A stretch of 64,000 nt of DNA. Origin: Spirochaetota bacterium (GTDB lineage: Bacteria; Spirochaetota; Spirochaetia; Treponematales; Treponemataceae). The DNA lies in NCBI GenBank assembly GCA_023398165.1, contig JAEWSQ010000018.1, positions 13,945 through 77,944 of the forward strand, in the 5' to 3' direction. Shown here in pieces: positions 52,336-63,700 of this stretch. Every line of letters starts with the position of its first letter. Position 1 is the first letter of the stretch. A program made the translations under genes and the position numbers. The notes beneath the pieces were generated by a model, which did no database searches, had not been told where the DNA came from, and saw only the letters and a program-made list of their open reading frames with translations.

Positions 52336-53431
52336 TGTTCCAAACTCCAACACTGATGACAAATTTGATCTGATTGTGCATTCCAAGGGCTGTTATACCA
52401 ATTATGTCTCTTACCCCTAAATTCAGACCTACATCCACAGTATCTAAATCGGCAAGAGGAAGGTAAAAGTTTACATTTGCATCAGCTGCAAAGTAGAATT
52501 TTTCATGAAAAAGATGTCCTAAATAGTAGTCAAAAGCTCCGTCAAAGAAAAAAGCACCAAAGCGCCAGTCTCTAAACCCCACGCCTATAACCGGGGAGGA
52601 AAATGAAGGAGGCAGGAAGCTGTTAACAGGAGTACTCATGTAAAGTCCGGCGAATCCCAGGCGATAATACATATTTTTCAGAATTTTCGGAAGAGAAAAA
52701 GAAGGAACGGTTTTAATTGAAAAAACAAGATTAGGCTGAGAAGGGAAAGAGACAAGAGCAGTATCGAAAAAAACATCTATTCCGGCATACACATCCTCGC
52801 TCCTGTAAAAAACGTTACCGGCGAGAGAAAGACCATACCGGAAAGATACGGACAGAGGATCGGTCATACCGGAAATATCAGCAAGACCAAGATCCACACC
52901 CCAGGTAACCGGAAGATAATACGTATCGTATTCCTGATCCAAATACACCGTCTCGCCTGAAACCGAATTTGTTATAGTCTTATATTCTTTTTGAATTTTT
53001 TCTTTATCTTTCGTCGTTACGGCGGTTTCCTTCATTTTCTCAATTTGAACTTTTTCATTTTCGGCTTTGATTTTTTCATCCCTTGCAACAACCGCACGTT
53101 CTATCGACGTGTACAATGCAACAGCTTCAAAATTATCAAGATTATTATCAATTACCGTGAGACACAAAGCAAGGGCAAAATCAAGATCGTTGGCAATAAG
53201 AGCATCACGCGAACGCATAAGAACAAAGGATTCAAGTTTGGCATACTCAGTATACCGTTTGTTATTACCAAGGTATGTACGGACACCGTTAGTATTTTTA
53301 TCAGCAATAAAAGCTGTAATTTGGTTATAATGCTCCTGAAGGGTTATTGTCTGTGCAGAGAGTACGGAACATGCCGCTATAATAAAAAGCATCAATCCTG
53401 CAATTAAAATCTTATTGTTACCTGAACGCAT
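52328..53431 (-). CDS. Exported protein with helical N-terminus and outer-membrane-type beta-barrel
   Basis: A 367-residue protein with a signal peptide (KILIAGLMLFIIAACSVLSA). The first 150 residues are helical, TPR-like and then charged coiled coil (DEKIKAENEKVQIEKMKETA). The rest is beta-rich with aromatic-alternating strands (for example FRYGLSLAGNVFYR, GFRDWRFGAFFFDGAFDYYL) and looks like a small barrel. I do not recognise a family. The stop overlaps the HD-GYP gene ATG (ATGATTAA), so the two products probably work together. TATAAT at about 53463-53468 implies the start is the ATG at 53431, not 53464. Confidence 0.6.
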   Translation of the reverse strand: MRSGNNKILIAGLMLFIIAACSVLSAQTITLQEHYNQITAFIADKNTNGVRTYLGNNKRYTEYAKLESFVLMRSRDALIANDLDFALALCLTVIDNNLDNFEAVALYTSIERAVVARDEKIKAENEKVQIEKMKETAVTTKDKEKIQKEYKTITNSVSGETVYLDQEYDTYYLPVTWGVDLGLADISGMTDPLSVSFRYGLSLAGNVFYRSEDVYAGIDVFFDTALVSFPSQPNLVFSIKTVPSFSLPKILKNMYYRLGFAGLYMSTPVNSFLPPSFSSPVIGVGFRDWRFGAFFFDGAFDYYLGHLFHEKFYFAADANVNFYLPLADLDTVDVGLNLGVRDIIGITALGMHNQIKFVISVGVWNND

Positions 53432-53522
53432 AGTACCCACTTCTATTACTCCTATAATCTCCATTATATACTAAATTTATGAATTTGTATATTAAAGATA
53501 GACTTTTTTGCGTATTTTGATA

Positions 53523-53528
53523 TATAAT
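53523..53528 (+). promoter_or_regulatory. -10 box of the gene at 53535, leaderless type
   Basis: TATAAT followed by AGTAAA and then ATG. A TAGACT element lies 18 bp upstream as a possible -35. No Shine-Dalgarno is visible. Confidence 0.5.
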
Positions 53529-53534
53529 AGTAAA

Positions 53535-54647
53535 ATGAAGTTGAAATATGCCGTCAATATTTTTATAGCATTTTTTCTAACCGCAGCCCTGGTTTTAGGA
53601 ACAGTTGTTTTTTTCATGGAAAAATCAGGAAGATTATATGAAAGAACAGCCAGCATCGCACTTCCCAATGAAGGCGGATACGTAGAAGCCTGGACTCCTT
53701 ACCTTTCACAGATTGCACGGACAGTTGGAGTACCCGAATTAAGCATAAAAACGTACACGACCTATGCAGAATTAGAAGATTTGTTTAGAAAGGCTGATAA
53801 AATAAATTTATTGTGGGCGGAAGTACCGCTGAGCAGCCGGTTTCCTATGAAGTCTCTCTTTGATGAAGATTTTTTCAGCAGAATACTCCTAGAAGAGGAC
53901 ATCTCTCAATACTACCCGCAATCTATAGTGCATATCCTAAATACCACCTTAACCGGTTCAGTAGACAATACAATCGCAATTCCAATAAGCTATAATCCCA
54001 TAATACGTTTGTATAGAACCAACACCGATAAATCTGCTTACACCTATGATACTGCAGTCCCAGGAAGCACAGAAAACTTATTACTCGATTCTTTTACTTT
54101 TATCAGATCAATTTTATCAAGCGAGAACAATATTTTATCTGTTAACGATGCATTAAGCAGAATTAATGAGATGTCTAATAATAAACAGATACAACAAAAT
54201 GCTCATACCTATACGGCAAAGGATGCTCAGAATCTTTTTATAGATGGTAATGCCTCTAAGCTTCTTATTCCAATATCGGATCTTAATAAAATATCTGCAG
54301 AACAACTAATGCAATCAAGTGTTCATTCAATGGGTAAAGTGCTTACTGCTGATATTACCTATGCACTATTTCCAAATCGCGCAACAGAAAAAGCAAGAAC
54401 TGCAGTAAAACTTGCACAAGGCTATTTATTGATTCCTGAAATCCTATTTACCACAGCAAACAGCCGTAATTGGCTTCCTGCATACATTGGAACAGTTGCA
54501 AAAAATGTATACACCGACTTTACGCGAAAACAAGCCAGACAGGCAAAAATTTGTCTTGTTCCGCAGCTACAATATGCTGACACAGAAGAATACAAGGAAC
54601 TGATTTCAAAAATAAAAGAAGCCTTCACTTCATCATACTCAAACTAA
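53535..54647 (+). CDS. Membrane-anchored periplasmic protein, solute-binding-like, function unknown
   Basis: A 370-residue protein. An N-terminal membrane segment (YAVNIFIAFFLTAALVLGTVVFF) anchors a periplasmic part with mixed alpha/beta order. Pieces such as IAIPISYNPIIRLYRT, SKLLIPISDLNKI and AVKLAQGYLLIPEILFTTAN recall the second lobe of family-1 binding proteins, including a late 'SRNWLPAY' segment. I do not call it a transporter part because no permease is near. It could be a sensor or chaperone of the envelope. It diverges from the barrel/HD-GYP unit and faces the giant surface-protein gene tail to tail. Confidence 0.5.
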   Translation: MKLKYAVNIFIAFFLTAALVLGTVVFFMEKSGRLYERTASIALPNEGGYVEAWTPYLSQIARTVGVPELSIKTYTTYAELEDLFRKADKINLLWAEVPLSSRFPMKSLFDEDFFSRILLEEDISQYYPQSIVHILNTTLTGSVDNTIAIPISYNPIIRLYRTNTDKSAYTYDTAVPGSTENLLLDSFTFIRSILSSENNILSVNDALSRINEMSNNKQIQQNAHTYTAKDAQNLFIDGNASKLLIPISDLNKISAEQLMQSSVHSMGKVLTADITYALFPNRATEKARTAVKLAQGYLLIPEILFTTANSRNWLPAYIGTVAKNVYTDFTRKQARQAKICLVPQLQYADTEEYKELISKIKEAFTSSYSN

Positions 54648-54671
54648 ACCTATTTACCATAAATATGTAAT

Positions 54672-54706
54672 AAAAAAAACCGGTATAAGAGATCTTATAC
54701 CGGTTT
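54672..54706 (-). terminator. Terminator of the giant surface-protein gene (also usable from plus strand)
   Basis: A 14-bp perfect stem AAACCGGTATAAGA/TCTTATACCGGTTT. The minus strand runs straight on into eight T. On plus it follows the 53535 gene by 29 bp. Confidence 0.88.
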
Positions 54707-54721
54707 GAAAATTGTTTTCAC

Positions 54722-54754
54722 AATAAGGCAAGCTTCTTAGAAACTTGCCTTATT
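54722..54754 (-). terminator. Second hairpin directly after the giant gene
   Basis: AATAAGGCAAG and CTTGCCTTATT enclose an 11-nt loop, ending 9 bp after the stop codon at 54763. It lacks a T-run, so it may stabilise the mRNA end while the next hairpin terminates. Confidence 0.5.
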
Positions 54755-54762
54755 TCATACTA

Positions 54763-57700
54763 TTAACGCTTCTGAGCTGTTTCTATGTAGCCCTTCGTAC
54801 TGCTTTCTTTTATTGCATACCCCAGTACAGGATTATCAGTTCCATTGCCGTAAGTTCTACCCCAGTTTGTCCCTCTTGTATCAACAGTATTTGAAGAATT
54901 TACTATTACCCCATCTGAGTCTTTCCATAGAGCAACCCCGATGTTATCTTGTGGAACCTTATTAATTGTAGGTATGAGTGTAATTTCCCAGTTTCCGGTG
55001 TATGCTTCATCAACTGCTCCGTCTGCAACAGTTGTAGATGTAAGATACGCAAGTTTCGGTCTTGCGGAAGAAAGAGCATAATAACCGATGTAGGGAATAA
55101 ACGGTGAAGATGAGTCTTCTCTTGCTACATCAATAGTTAAACTTTGACCTACAATACCATAGGAATCAACAATACAGGTTTTGACATCTACCGCAACACT
55201 TGTCGGAATTGTGTAATCTTCGATGTATGCATACTGAAGGTCGCCTGTCATACCATTATAAGAAGCAATATGTACTCCTCCATTTCCATCTACTGCCAGT
55301 TTACAATATTCACCGCCTTCAGCAAAGATTTCATAAGGACCTACCCAGTTTGCAACATTCACACCAGTAGTACCAGCTTCCGGACTTTCATTATAAGTAT
55401 ACATGAGTTTGTTGTCATAACTATCATACCATACAAGCACAACAACATCATCGGTTAGAGATGCTCCTTCATCAGAAATTACACCAAGAGACACATATTC
55501 ACCAGGATTTCTACCAGTGAGCGCAGTAGAAGCAATAACATTAACTCTCGCAGTTGAATATTTGCCGTTATTAAGGTTAGAGTCATCTGTTGTCTTAACA
55601 TTTCCATTCCTGTATGCATCTTCAAAATTGTTAAAATTACCCTTACCTGAACCATCTGTAAGATTGCCATATTTAAATCGAATTTCTTCATTTAAGTTAT
55701 CAAAGTAAGCCATATAGATGCTTGTTGATGTTCCATGACGTGCTGTCGCATACTCAGGGTTCTTAATCCTCTGCTTATCAAAGTATATTTCGTCTCTTGC
55801 CACAGTAACGTTTGAACCATTCGAGGTAAAATTAACACGGGTTCCTCCGTTTGTAGTCGAAACTTGGAATGAACTGGCATTAGCATTAATAATATAATAC
55901 GTATTCGATAATGTCATTCCTCCCGGTGTAACTCCTGCACTAAAGACAACTGTATCACCATTACTAAAGCCATGATCAGCTAAGTTAAAGTAGTCAGTAC
56001 CGCTATTAAGTGCTACAAGCTTACCCTTATCTCCGTTTTGCGCAATCATTTCAATTCTATTGGCATTAGTACCGCCATAAGAACCTCCTGTCGCTACACC
56101 GCTTACGCCCCAACGGTCGGTCATAAAACTGAATTTATCCGCTTGTGTTGAGTTAATATCGCCGCCGGCTGCAGCTCCATACGTGTGTCCATCACTATCA
56201 TATGCCATAGCAATAGAAGTCATAAAGTCATAACTTCCCTGCCAGTATATATAGGAGTATTCACCATTTTCCGGGACACCGCGTGTTCCAGCAGTCACTG
56301 TTCCCGGCATGCTGAAGTACAAGGGGCCATTGGTGAACGCAAATCCGATCATCTTTGATGTATTCGGACTTACTTTCATAACCGGGTTGGCAATAGTTCC
56401 GTTTATGGGAACAGCAGCGCGTGCATTAAACAGCCAGACATCAAATTCAACATCATCGGTTAAATTATTGTTGTTGTCATTATTAGGCAGTTTATTCCAA
56501 TCCTTCGTATTGTTGTTTTCATTGTTCAGCAGCGGAATGTCGTTAACCGTCAAATTAAGCGGACCTGAGTTTAAATTAGCAACATCATAATTCAAAGTAG
56601 TTGCAGTGTTGCCGCTTATATTTGTCGTTGCATCGTTTATTTCTGCACCGGTCAGGTTAAATCCGTTAACAGTTATAGTCTCTGAAGTTACTGTTCCTGC
56701 TGTATTCGTTATATTAACCGGATAGCGGCCCTGTGCAGTTCTATTAAAGCGTGAGGGTTTGGAAAGACTTAACTTATCTAAATTGGTAACTACACTCGAA
56801 ATATACGGCATAACGTCAAAGGTGGAAGCATTATAATTAGTTGATCCTTCCGTATATGCAGTATTTGCAGACTGATTTCTTGTGGGTAATTGAGCATCCT
56901 CTACAAGTACTCTGACATTGATGTTTTGTCCGACCGGGTTAAGAGAGCCGTTAGAAGTCGTGTCCCACGCATAACTCCACTCAACATAGTGTCCTGTATT
57001 ATCCAAACTTTGAGCCAACTGCCCAAGTCCTGCTGCCCCTCCATCAAGAACGAGAAGACCGGATGCATCTGCAGTTGCAAAAACCCTCGTAACAGATCCT
57101 ATGATCAAGCTTATGCGGTATATTCGTCTATTATCATAGGCATTTCCGCGGAGAATTATAGTACCGCTCACATCAGAATCTCTAACAGTTGCAGATACAT
57201 TGTTATACTCAGAAGATGAACGTGGTTCAACATGACCTGAATATTTTACAGGACTGGTTGATGTTGTGTACAAACTACCCATAGTAACATTCTTTGGTAC
57301 TCCAAGAATCTTGTCTAAGGTTACTGGAACGGTAGAACCTGCCTCTGCGGTAGTGTTAAGTTCATACAGCTGTGCTGTAGGATTAATATCATCTACATTG
57401 TCAAGTTTGAGTGTAATATTTACTTCACCGCTAGTTAATGCAATAGCAGGAGAGGTCTCGGTAGAATCTGTAATCCAGACATAGTAGCCGTCCCTCGTTG
57501 CAGAGGGTTGAGCACTTGTTATAGTATCTGCTGGGAATGACTTAATCTGGTTCTCGAGGGCTCCAAATACAAACTCGCCTGTTGTACTGGTAATTTCCTC
57601 TGTAGCACCTGAAGCAAGGGGATACCGCAAGTGATAAGTTAATGCATCATTTCCAGTGCCCGGGATTTCATTCACATACATCTTTAAAGAAGTATTCGTA

Positions 57701-60700
57701 ACTGTAAAACTAGAAGCATCTATCGCTCCTGAGTCATCATACACGAAGAGGAAATCCTCATCTCCCCCTGTTCCCGATTTATTAATAAGAAGATTAGCAT
57801 CCCCATTAATATTCGTTGCAAGTACTACACTGGCAATAGTTGGAGGATTATTTGCAATAAGAATACTATCTGTATAATAGGTTATATTACCGGCATTATC
57901 AAAAATAAGATAATTTGCTTCATACAAGCCGTCATTAACCATTTCGGTGTTGAGCATTATGTACCATTCGTTATTTGCCTTTAAGTTTTCCTTATATTTG
58001 TCTCCGTCGGAGTCTGTTCCTCCCTCTGGTGAATCTATTACTATGTAAGGCATTGAAGTAACAGCATATTTATTTGGAGATATAGCAGAAACAGATGCAA
58101 CCGGGAAATCTATAATCTGTTCTGTATATGTGCCTCCTGAGTAGACATCTGCAGTTACTGCATCGGCGAATAATGCCGTTCCAGACGTATCTTTTACAGT
58201 ACCGCCGGTGTTATACACTCTTCCATTTTTTGTAAGGTAGAACAATATATATTTAACACCGCTGCCTTCAATTGAACTTCCGTCAGGCACATCAGTTGCC
58301 TTTGCAGCAATTACTGACTCGTTTCCCATAAGGGTCAGGTAGTCATTCACTCCTCGGGTATCAGTATAAGCAGTGTTGCCAAAGAGCAGCCCATGGTTTC
58401 TATCCCAAGCACGGTCATTGTCGACATAGACTTTTTTCGTTATGGAAGAGGTCTTTCCCAAATCGTCGGCAACATTTACCGTCAGTTCTACAGGAGAAGA
58501 AAGACTGGTAGTATCAATAGTACCTACTATAGTAACTTCATCAACATCTACCTGAGTAATTGTTAAATCATTATGAGTAGTATCCATATTAGCTTCTGTT
58601 GCAAGCGTTGTCGATCCTGCTTTAATACTGAACGTATCTACTCTAACATTATCGGTTAAAGTAATACTTACATCTATTTCTCCGCTTACAAAAGAATTAT
58701 GATCGGGGAATTGATTGAGATCAATACCCGGATTGTCGCCGTCGATATTTACGATCGATTGAACAGGATTTCCTGCAACAGACTGATTCAGAGAACCTGC
58801 CGTCTTAGTATCAATTGCTATAACTCTGATGGTCAATTGTGTTTGATCTGCCGGATTATAAACATGTGAAGCTTCATAAAAATCGGCAAGATTGATATTC
58901 AGGAATTCTCCTGCGTTGTTTATTCTTTGCTTCCAGCCCAATGTTGAACTGTTGAAATCTACTTTGTACCAATAATTTCTATTGGTAAAGTATGCTGTCT
59001 GCGAGGTAATATCTGCAATATCGATAGTAGGACCATCCGGTATATATACCATTCCGCCCGTGACAGTAGTACCGGAGAAAAGTGCAGAGTTAGATCTCTT
59101 TATCAAATTTCCGCTTCCGTCATAATTTCCATGAGTAAGCTCAACCTGCATATACACACTGTGGACAAAATTATTATCTGATGCACTTCCTGTTATCGTA
59201 AAGACACCGCCGACGCTTGCATTATTTTCAGGAGAAAGAATCGGGGAAGCTGGCTTATCAATATCAGTATCCAGATTAATCGGGTATACCGCTAGATTCA
59301 TATTCCCTGCTGTGTCTATTGCAACAAGGTAAATATTTACCGTTTTAAGATTAGGTACGCCGCTTTTTCCAGGAGTAGGATACAAAAATGAGGTTCCAAT
59401 TAGAGGGATTGCATCAAACTCAAATGCCCAGCTCCACTTGTCGCCTGCTTTAACCCAGTCGCCCTTAAGATCTCCCGTTAAAGTCTGGAATCCGGTGCCG
59501 CTCGTGATTGAACCGCTCGAACCTGCATCTATTGAAGAAATTTTACCGGTTGCGGCATTAAGCTCTGCATACCCTTCATTTTCAATGGTAAATGTATCCA
59601 AGCCCTTGGTAACAGTTAAAGAACCACCAACCTGATAATAAATTTCTTCCATTGAAAATTCTGTTACCGGAATAGATCCCTGGACGGCAATTTTACCAAT
59701 CAAGGTTCCGGTTTGTCCGGCAGTATTATGTTCAGAGTCGGTGTCTACTGAAAGGTTATAAGGTCTGTTAAAACCTATAGAAGGAGGTGTAATATCACAG
59801 GATATTTTCTTCTTAATTTCATAAGAGTTTCCTGCAGTATCTGTTGCAAGAACAATAATGTCAAAGTCTCCTGCACCATCACCTGCGAGAATAGTATACG
59901 ATGCCGACCATCTATTTAACCCATCAGGAGTTACATTAGTATTGAGCTTTGTTACTCCGCCCTTAATAATTCGTACATTAACACTGCTTAAGGTTCCGCC
60001 GTTTGTATCTAAAGCACTACCTTCTATTGTTACCGTGTCGCCGATCGCATAGGTAGTCTTTGTCAAATCATCGACCGAAAGAGTCGGTTTTGTTTGATCA
60101 AGCCTGAACAATGAAGAATAGTATGTTGCAGAATTTAATGCTGCATCGCTAATAGTGGTTACTACACGCCATATACCGTCTTTATCTCCAGCTAATGCCG
60201 CAACGTTTGCATCCATAGTCTGAGAAATTGAACCTGAAGATAAATTAGACCTTGGATCGTTTATTACAGAGCCGGCCTGTACGAAAGCTGTACCATTCCA
60301 CCTTTGGAAAGTGTAGGTCAACTCACTTACACCAGAACTAGCATCCGAGAATATACCTAAGATTCTATTGGAGGAACTCGTAAAATTTGTTGTAATTGCG
60401 CTAATATCGCCTGCTGCAACAGTAGAGTCATTAAATGCCGTTCCTTCTATATTCGTATAGGTGAGTAATGGATCTTGTGTATCAAGAAGAAAATTCACTT
60501 TTGCAGTCTTTGTCTTTCCACTGCCGTCTGTTGCAGTAAATACAATTTCTACCTGTCCGTCACTAAGAGGAGAAGGATCCGTTCCTGCAGGAACAACAAA
60601 TCTCCACGAAGAAGCTGTGTGTCCGGTATCTTGAACAAGATCGGTCGTACCATTAGCACGTGCTGTTACAGAGATAAGGTTTCCATTTGTATCGGCAGAA

Positions 60701-63700
60701 TCATTTGCAGTACCGGTTACAACGAAACCTGCATTGTATCTGGTACTGACTGCAGCCGGGGTTATTGAAGGTGCAAAAGTATCTGCATAGATAAGTTTAC
60801 GTAAACTTACTGCAGTGTTTCCTGCATTATCACGAACCATCACAAATAGAGAATAAACACCGGATGTCTTACCCGCCATATCTACGTTGGCAGTCCAAGA
60901 AGTTAAACCTGCAGCGGGTTTCCATGATGCATCAGAACTGGCAGGAGAGGGAGCAATGTTTCCGTCTAATACAACATAGCGTACATCATTAAGAGCGCTT
61001 CCTAACGCCTCATCACTTGCGGTACCCGTTACACGGTAGGTGTAACTGTCGGGAAGATTAATATAATCGGAAGCAGGATATACTATAGAATCAATTACCG
61101 GGTCTGTTAAATCCACCTTATACGTGAAGTTATAACTGGAGGATCTTCCATAATTATCATTTGCAGTAAATAAAACTTGTACATTCGTTTCTGCAAAGGT
61201 AAGAGGATCGTCAATACTTACGGTATACGTATACTCGTCTCCAGTCTTAGTTGGAGCAGAGACCGTTACACCCGCAACATTCGGGACAGCAGACGGATTT
61301 CCGTTTATACCTGCAGTATCTGTAACAGTTAATGTTATGCCAAAGGAAGCGCTTCTAAACTGGTCATTCGGTAGACTGCTCAGTATTGCAGGATTATTGT
61401 TATCTATAGCTATGTCAATAGTCTGAGTAGAAATCTTCGTTCCTGCGGTGTTGTCGGTTATGGTCAGCGTGAGCGTATATTCGCCTTCTGCAAGACCTGA
61501 AAGTTTTTGTACAAAACGGCCACTGCGTGAATCTGCAGCAGGGACTGGAGAAGCTGCAACTAGAGAACCGCTGCTTATAGACATTACGGAAGTTGCAATG
61601 CCGTCATCATCTGTAATGGTCGCACCGACTTGCTCTGCAGTAGTAAATATATAGCGGCCTCCAACAGGAGCTGCAAAAGAGTCAAGTGTAATAATGGGAT
61701 TGTCGCTGGCCTGATTTACCCACAGAGTAAACGCACCCGAACTTGCAGGTGTTGTACCTGTATTGCTTACGTTGCCCGAAGCATCGTAAGACTCAACAAG
61801 AACCGTAAGTTCAAAATTATCGTCCGCTGTTCCATTACTATCAAAATCCAGTACCGCTGCGCTTAGGGTATTTAAGTTTATTGTAAAGTTTGCCGCACTT
61901 CCGGCTACGGTTGTCGTTTTATCTGCATAACCGCTTCTGCTTAAAGTATATCTGTAACCATCAATACCAGTATTGTCGCTTAAGGTTCCGGAGATTTTCA
62001 CAATTCCGTTAACAGTATTGGTATGACCACCGAAGTCGAGAAGCTGATTAACAGTTGTTACAGTCGTTACAGGAGCCAGCGTATCGCGGTATACAGTAAC
62101 CTTTTCAAGTTTTGTTCTTCCGTATTTATCATACGCTGTAATTTCTACAACGTTCGCAGTATTAGCAGTAAATTCGCTTACATTAATTGCTGTGGCTGTC
62201 CAGTTATTTGCAGTAAGAGGAGCATTTATTGTCTGAGAATGAGTATTAACAGTTATAGTTACTTTATCCAATTCTGCTGTATCTGAAGCCTGCCCGGCAA
62301 GAGCTACTGTTGTATCTGCTGACTGTATATAGCGTATTGAATCTCCTGAAACTGTAAGAGACGGCACTTGTGTGTCTACTCTAAAGACATGACTTTGTAA
62401 TGAGAATTCGTTCGTATTTCCGCGTATGTCCCTTGCATAGATCCACAATGTATTTACACCCTGTGCTGGTGCAGTAATTGTTGCAGTTATACTTGTCGTT
62501 CCGGTAAACAGTGTCCATGTATCAGGATCTGCAGGAGCAGAACCTAGAGCACCGGCAACGACAGTATAACGTACTTCCTGTACGCCGCTGTCATCTGCAG
62601 CATTTCCGCTCACATTTACGATTGCTGACCCGTTCCAGCTGTTTACAGCAGGGCTTACAATTGTCACAACAGGTGCTTTAGTGTCAAAACGTACAGAGCG
62701 GGTAATAGAATGCTGTTTACCGGCAATATCTGTTAACGTAATATCGTAGGTATAAAGACCGTCATCACTGCCGTCAATTTCTGCTGAATCAACAGGTCCT
62801 ACAGATTCGTATGGCAGAGCGCTTAATATATGATTAAAGCTTACACCGCTTAGTCCGGTATTGCTGTACACAGTAAGTTCATCGGTACCGTTTTTCTTTT
62901 GTACAACGGTTAACGATTTTACTGAATGTGTATCAGATGCTGCAAGGTTCAAACTGAAAAGACCTGTTTTAGGAACAGCAGCTCCTTCACCAACACCATT
63001 CATTCCGTTTACAGTTTCAGTAACAACAGGATTACTTCTGTCGAGATTGAATTTAACTGTAGAAACGCTTCCGGAAGCTGTAATGTTTCCTACGTTGTCC
63101 TCTGCTCTCGAATGCAGATACCAGGTGCCTTCAAATAAATTACCCGGTGTTACAGTTGATAAGCCTGTGTCAACAGTTTTTGTAATTGTCCATGAATTCG
63201 CTGTTGCTACAGCAGTATAATCGGTAAGTAACGAAGGCGGAACAGCGTTCTGGGTAATTGCATAATGCAGATTTTTTGCTCCGGAACCGGTGTCGCTTAT
63301 AAGTCCATTTGCATTGAATGAAGCATTACTATACCATCCGTCTGCTGTCGGAGATGTAACAGAAATAGACGGAGATTGAGTGTCAAAACGGACAGAACGG
63401 GTTATTGTCTTAGGTTTATCTGCATAATCAGTCACTTCAATATCATAAGTGTATAAACCGTCTGCAGTTCCGTCTGAGGCAACAGATGTATTTACTCCAT
63501 CTGAGTGAGGAAGACTTGTTAAGTTAATAGTCTGATTTTTCTCTGTTGTATAGTCTATATTCCTCAGTGTTACTTCTTCACCGCCATTGCGCTTCTGAAT
63601 AATCGTAATATTTTTTAGAGCATGAGTGTCTGAAATCGTAATAGACATTGGGAACAATCCCGTTTTGTCAACAGTATTTACTGTGGCTATTGTTGTTTCA

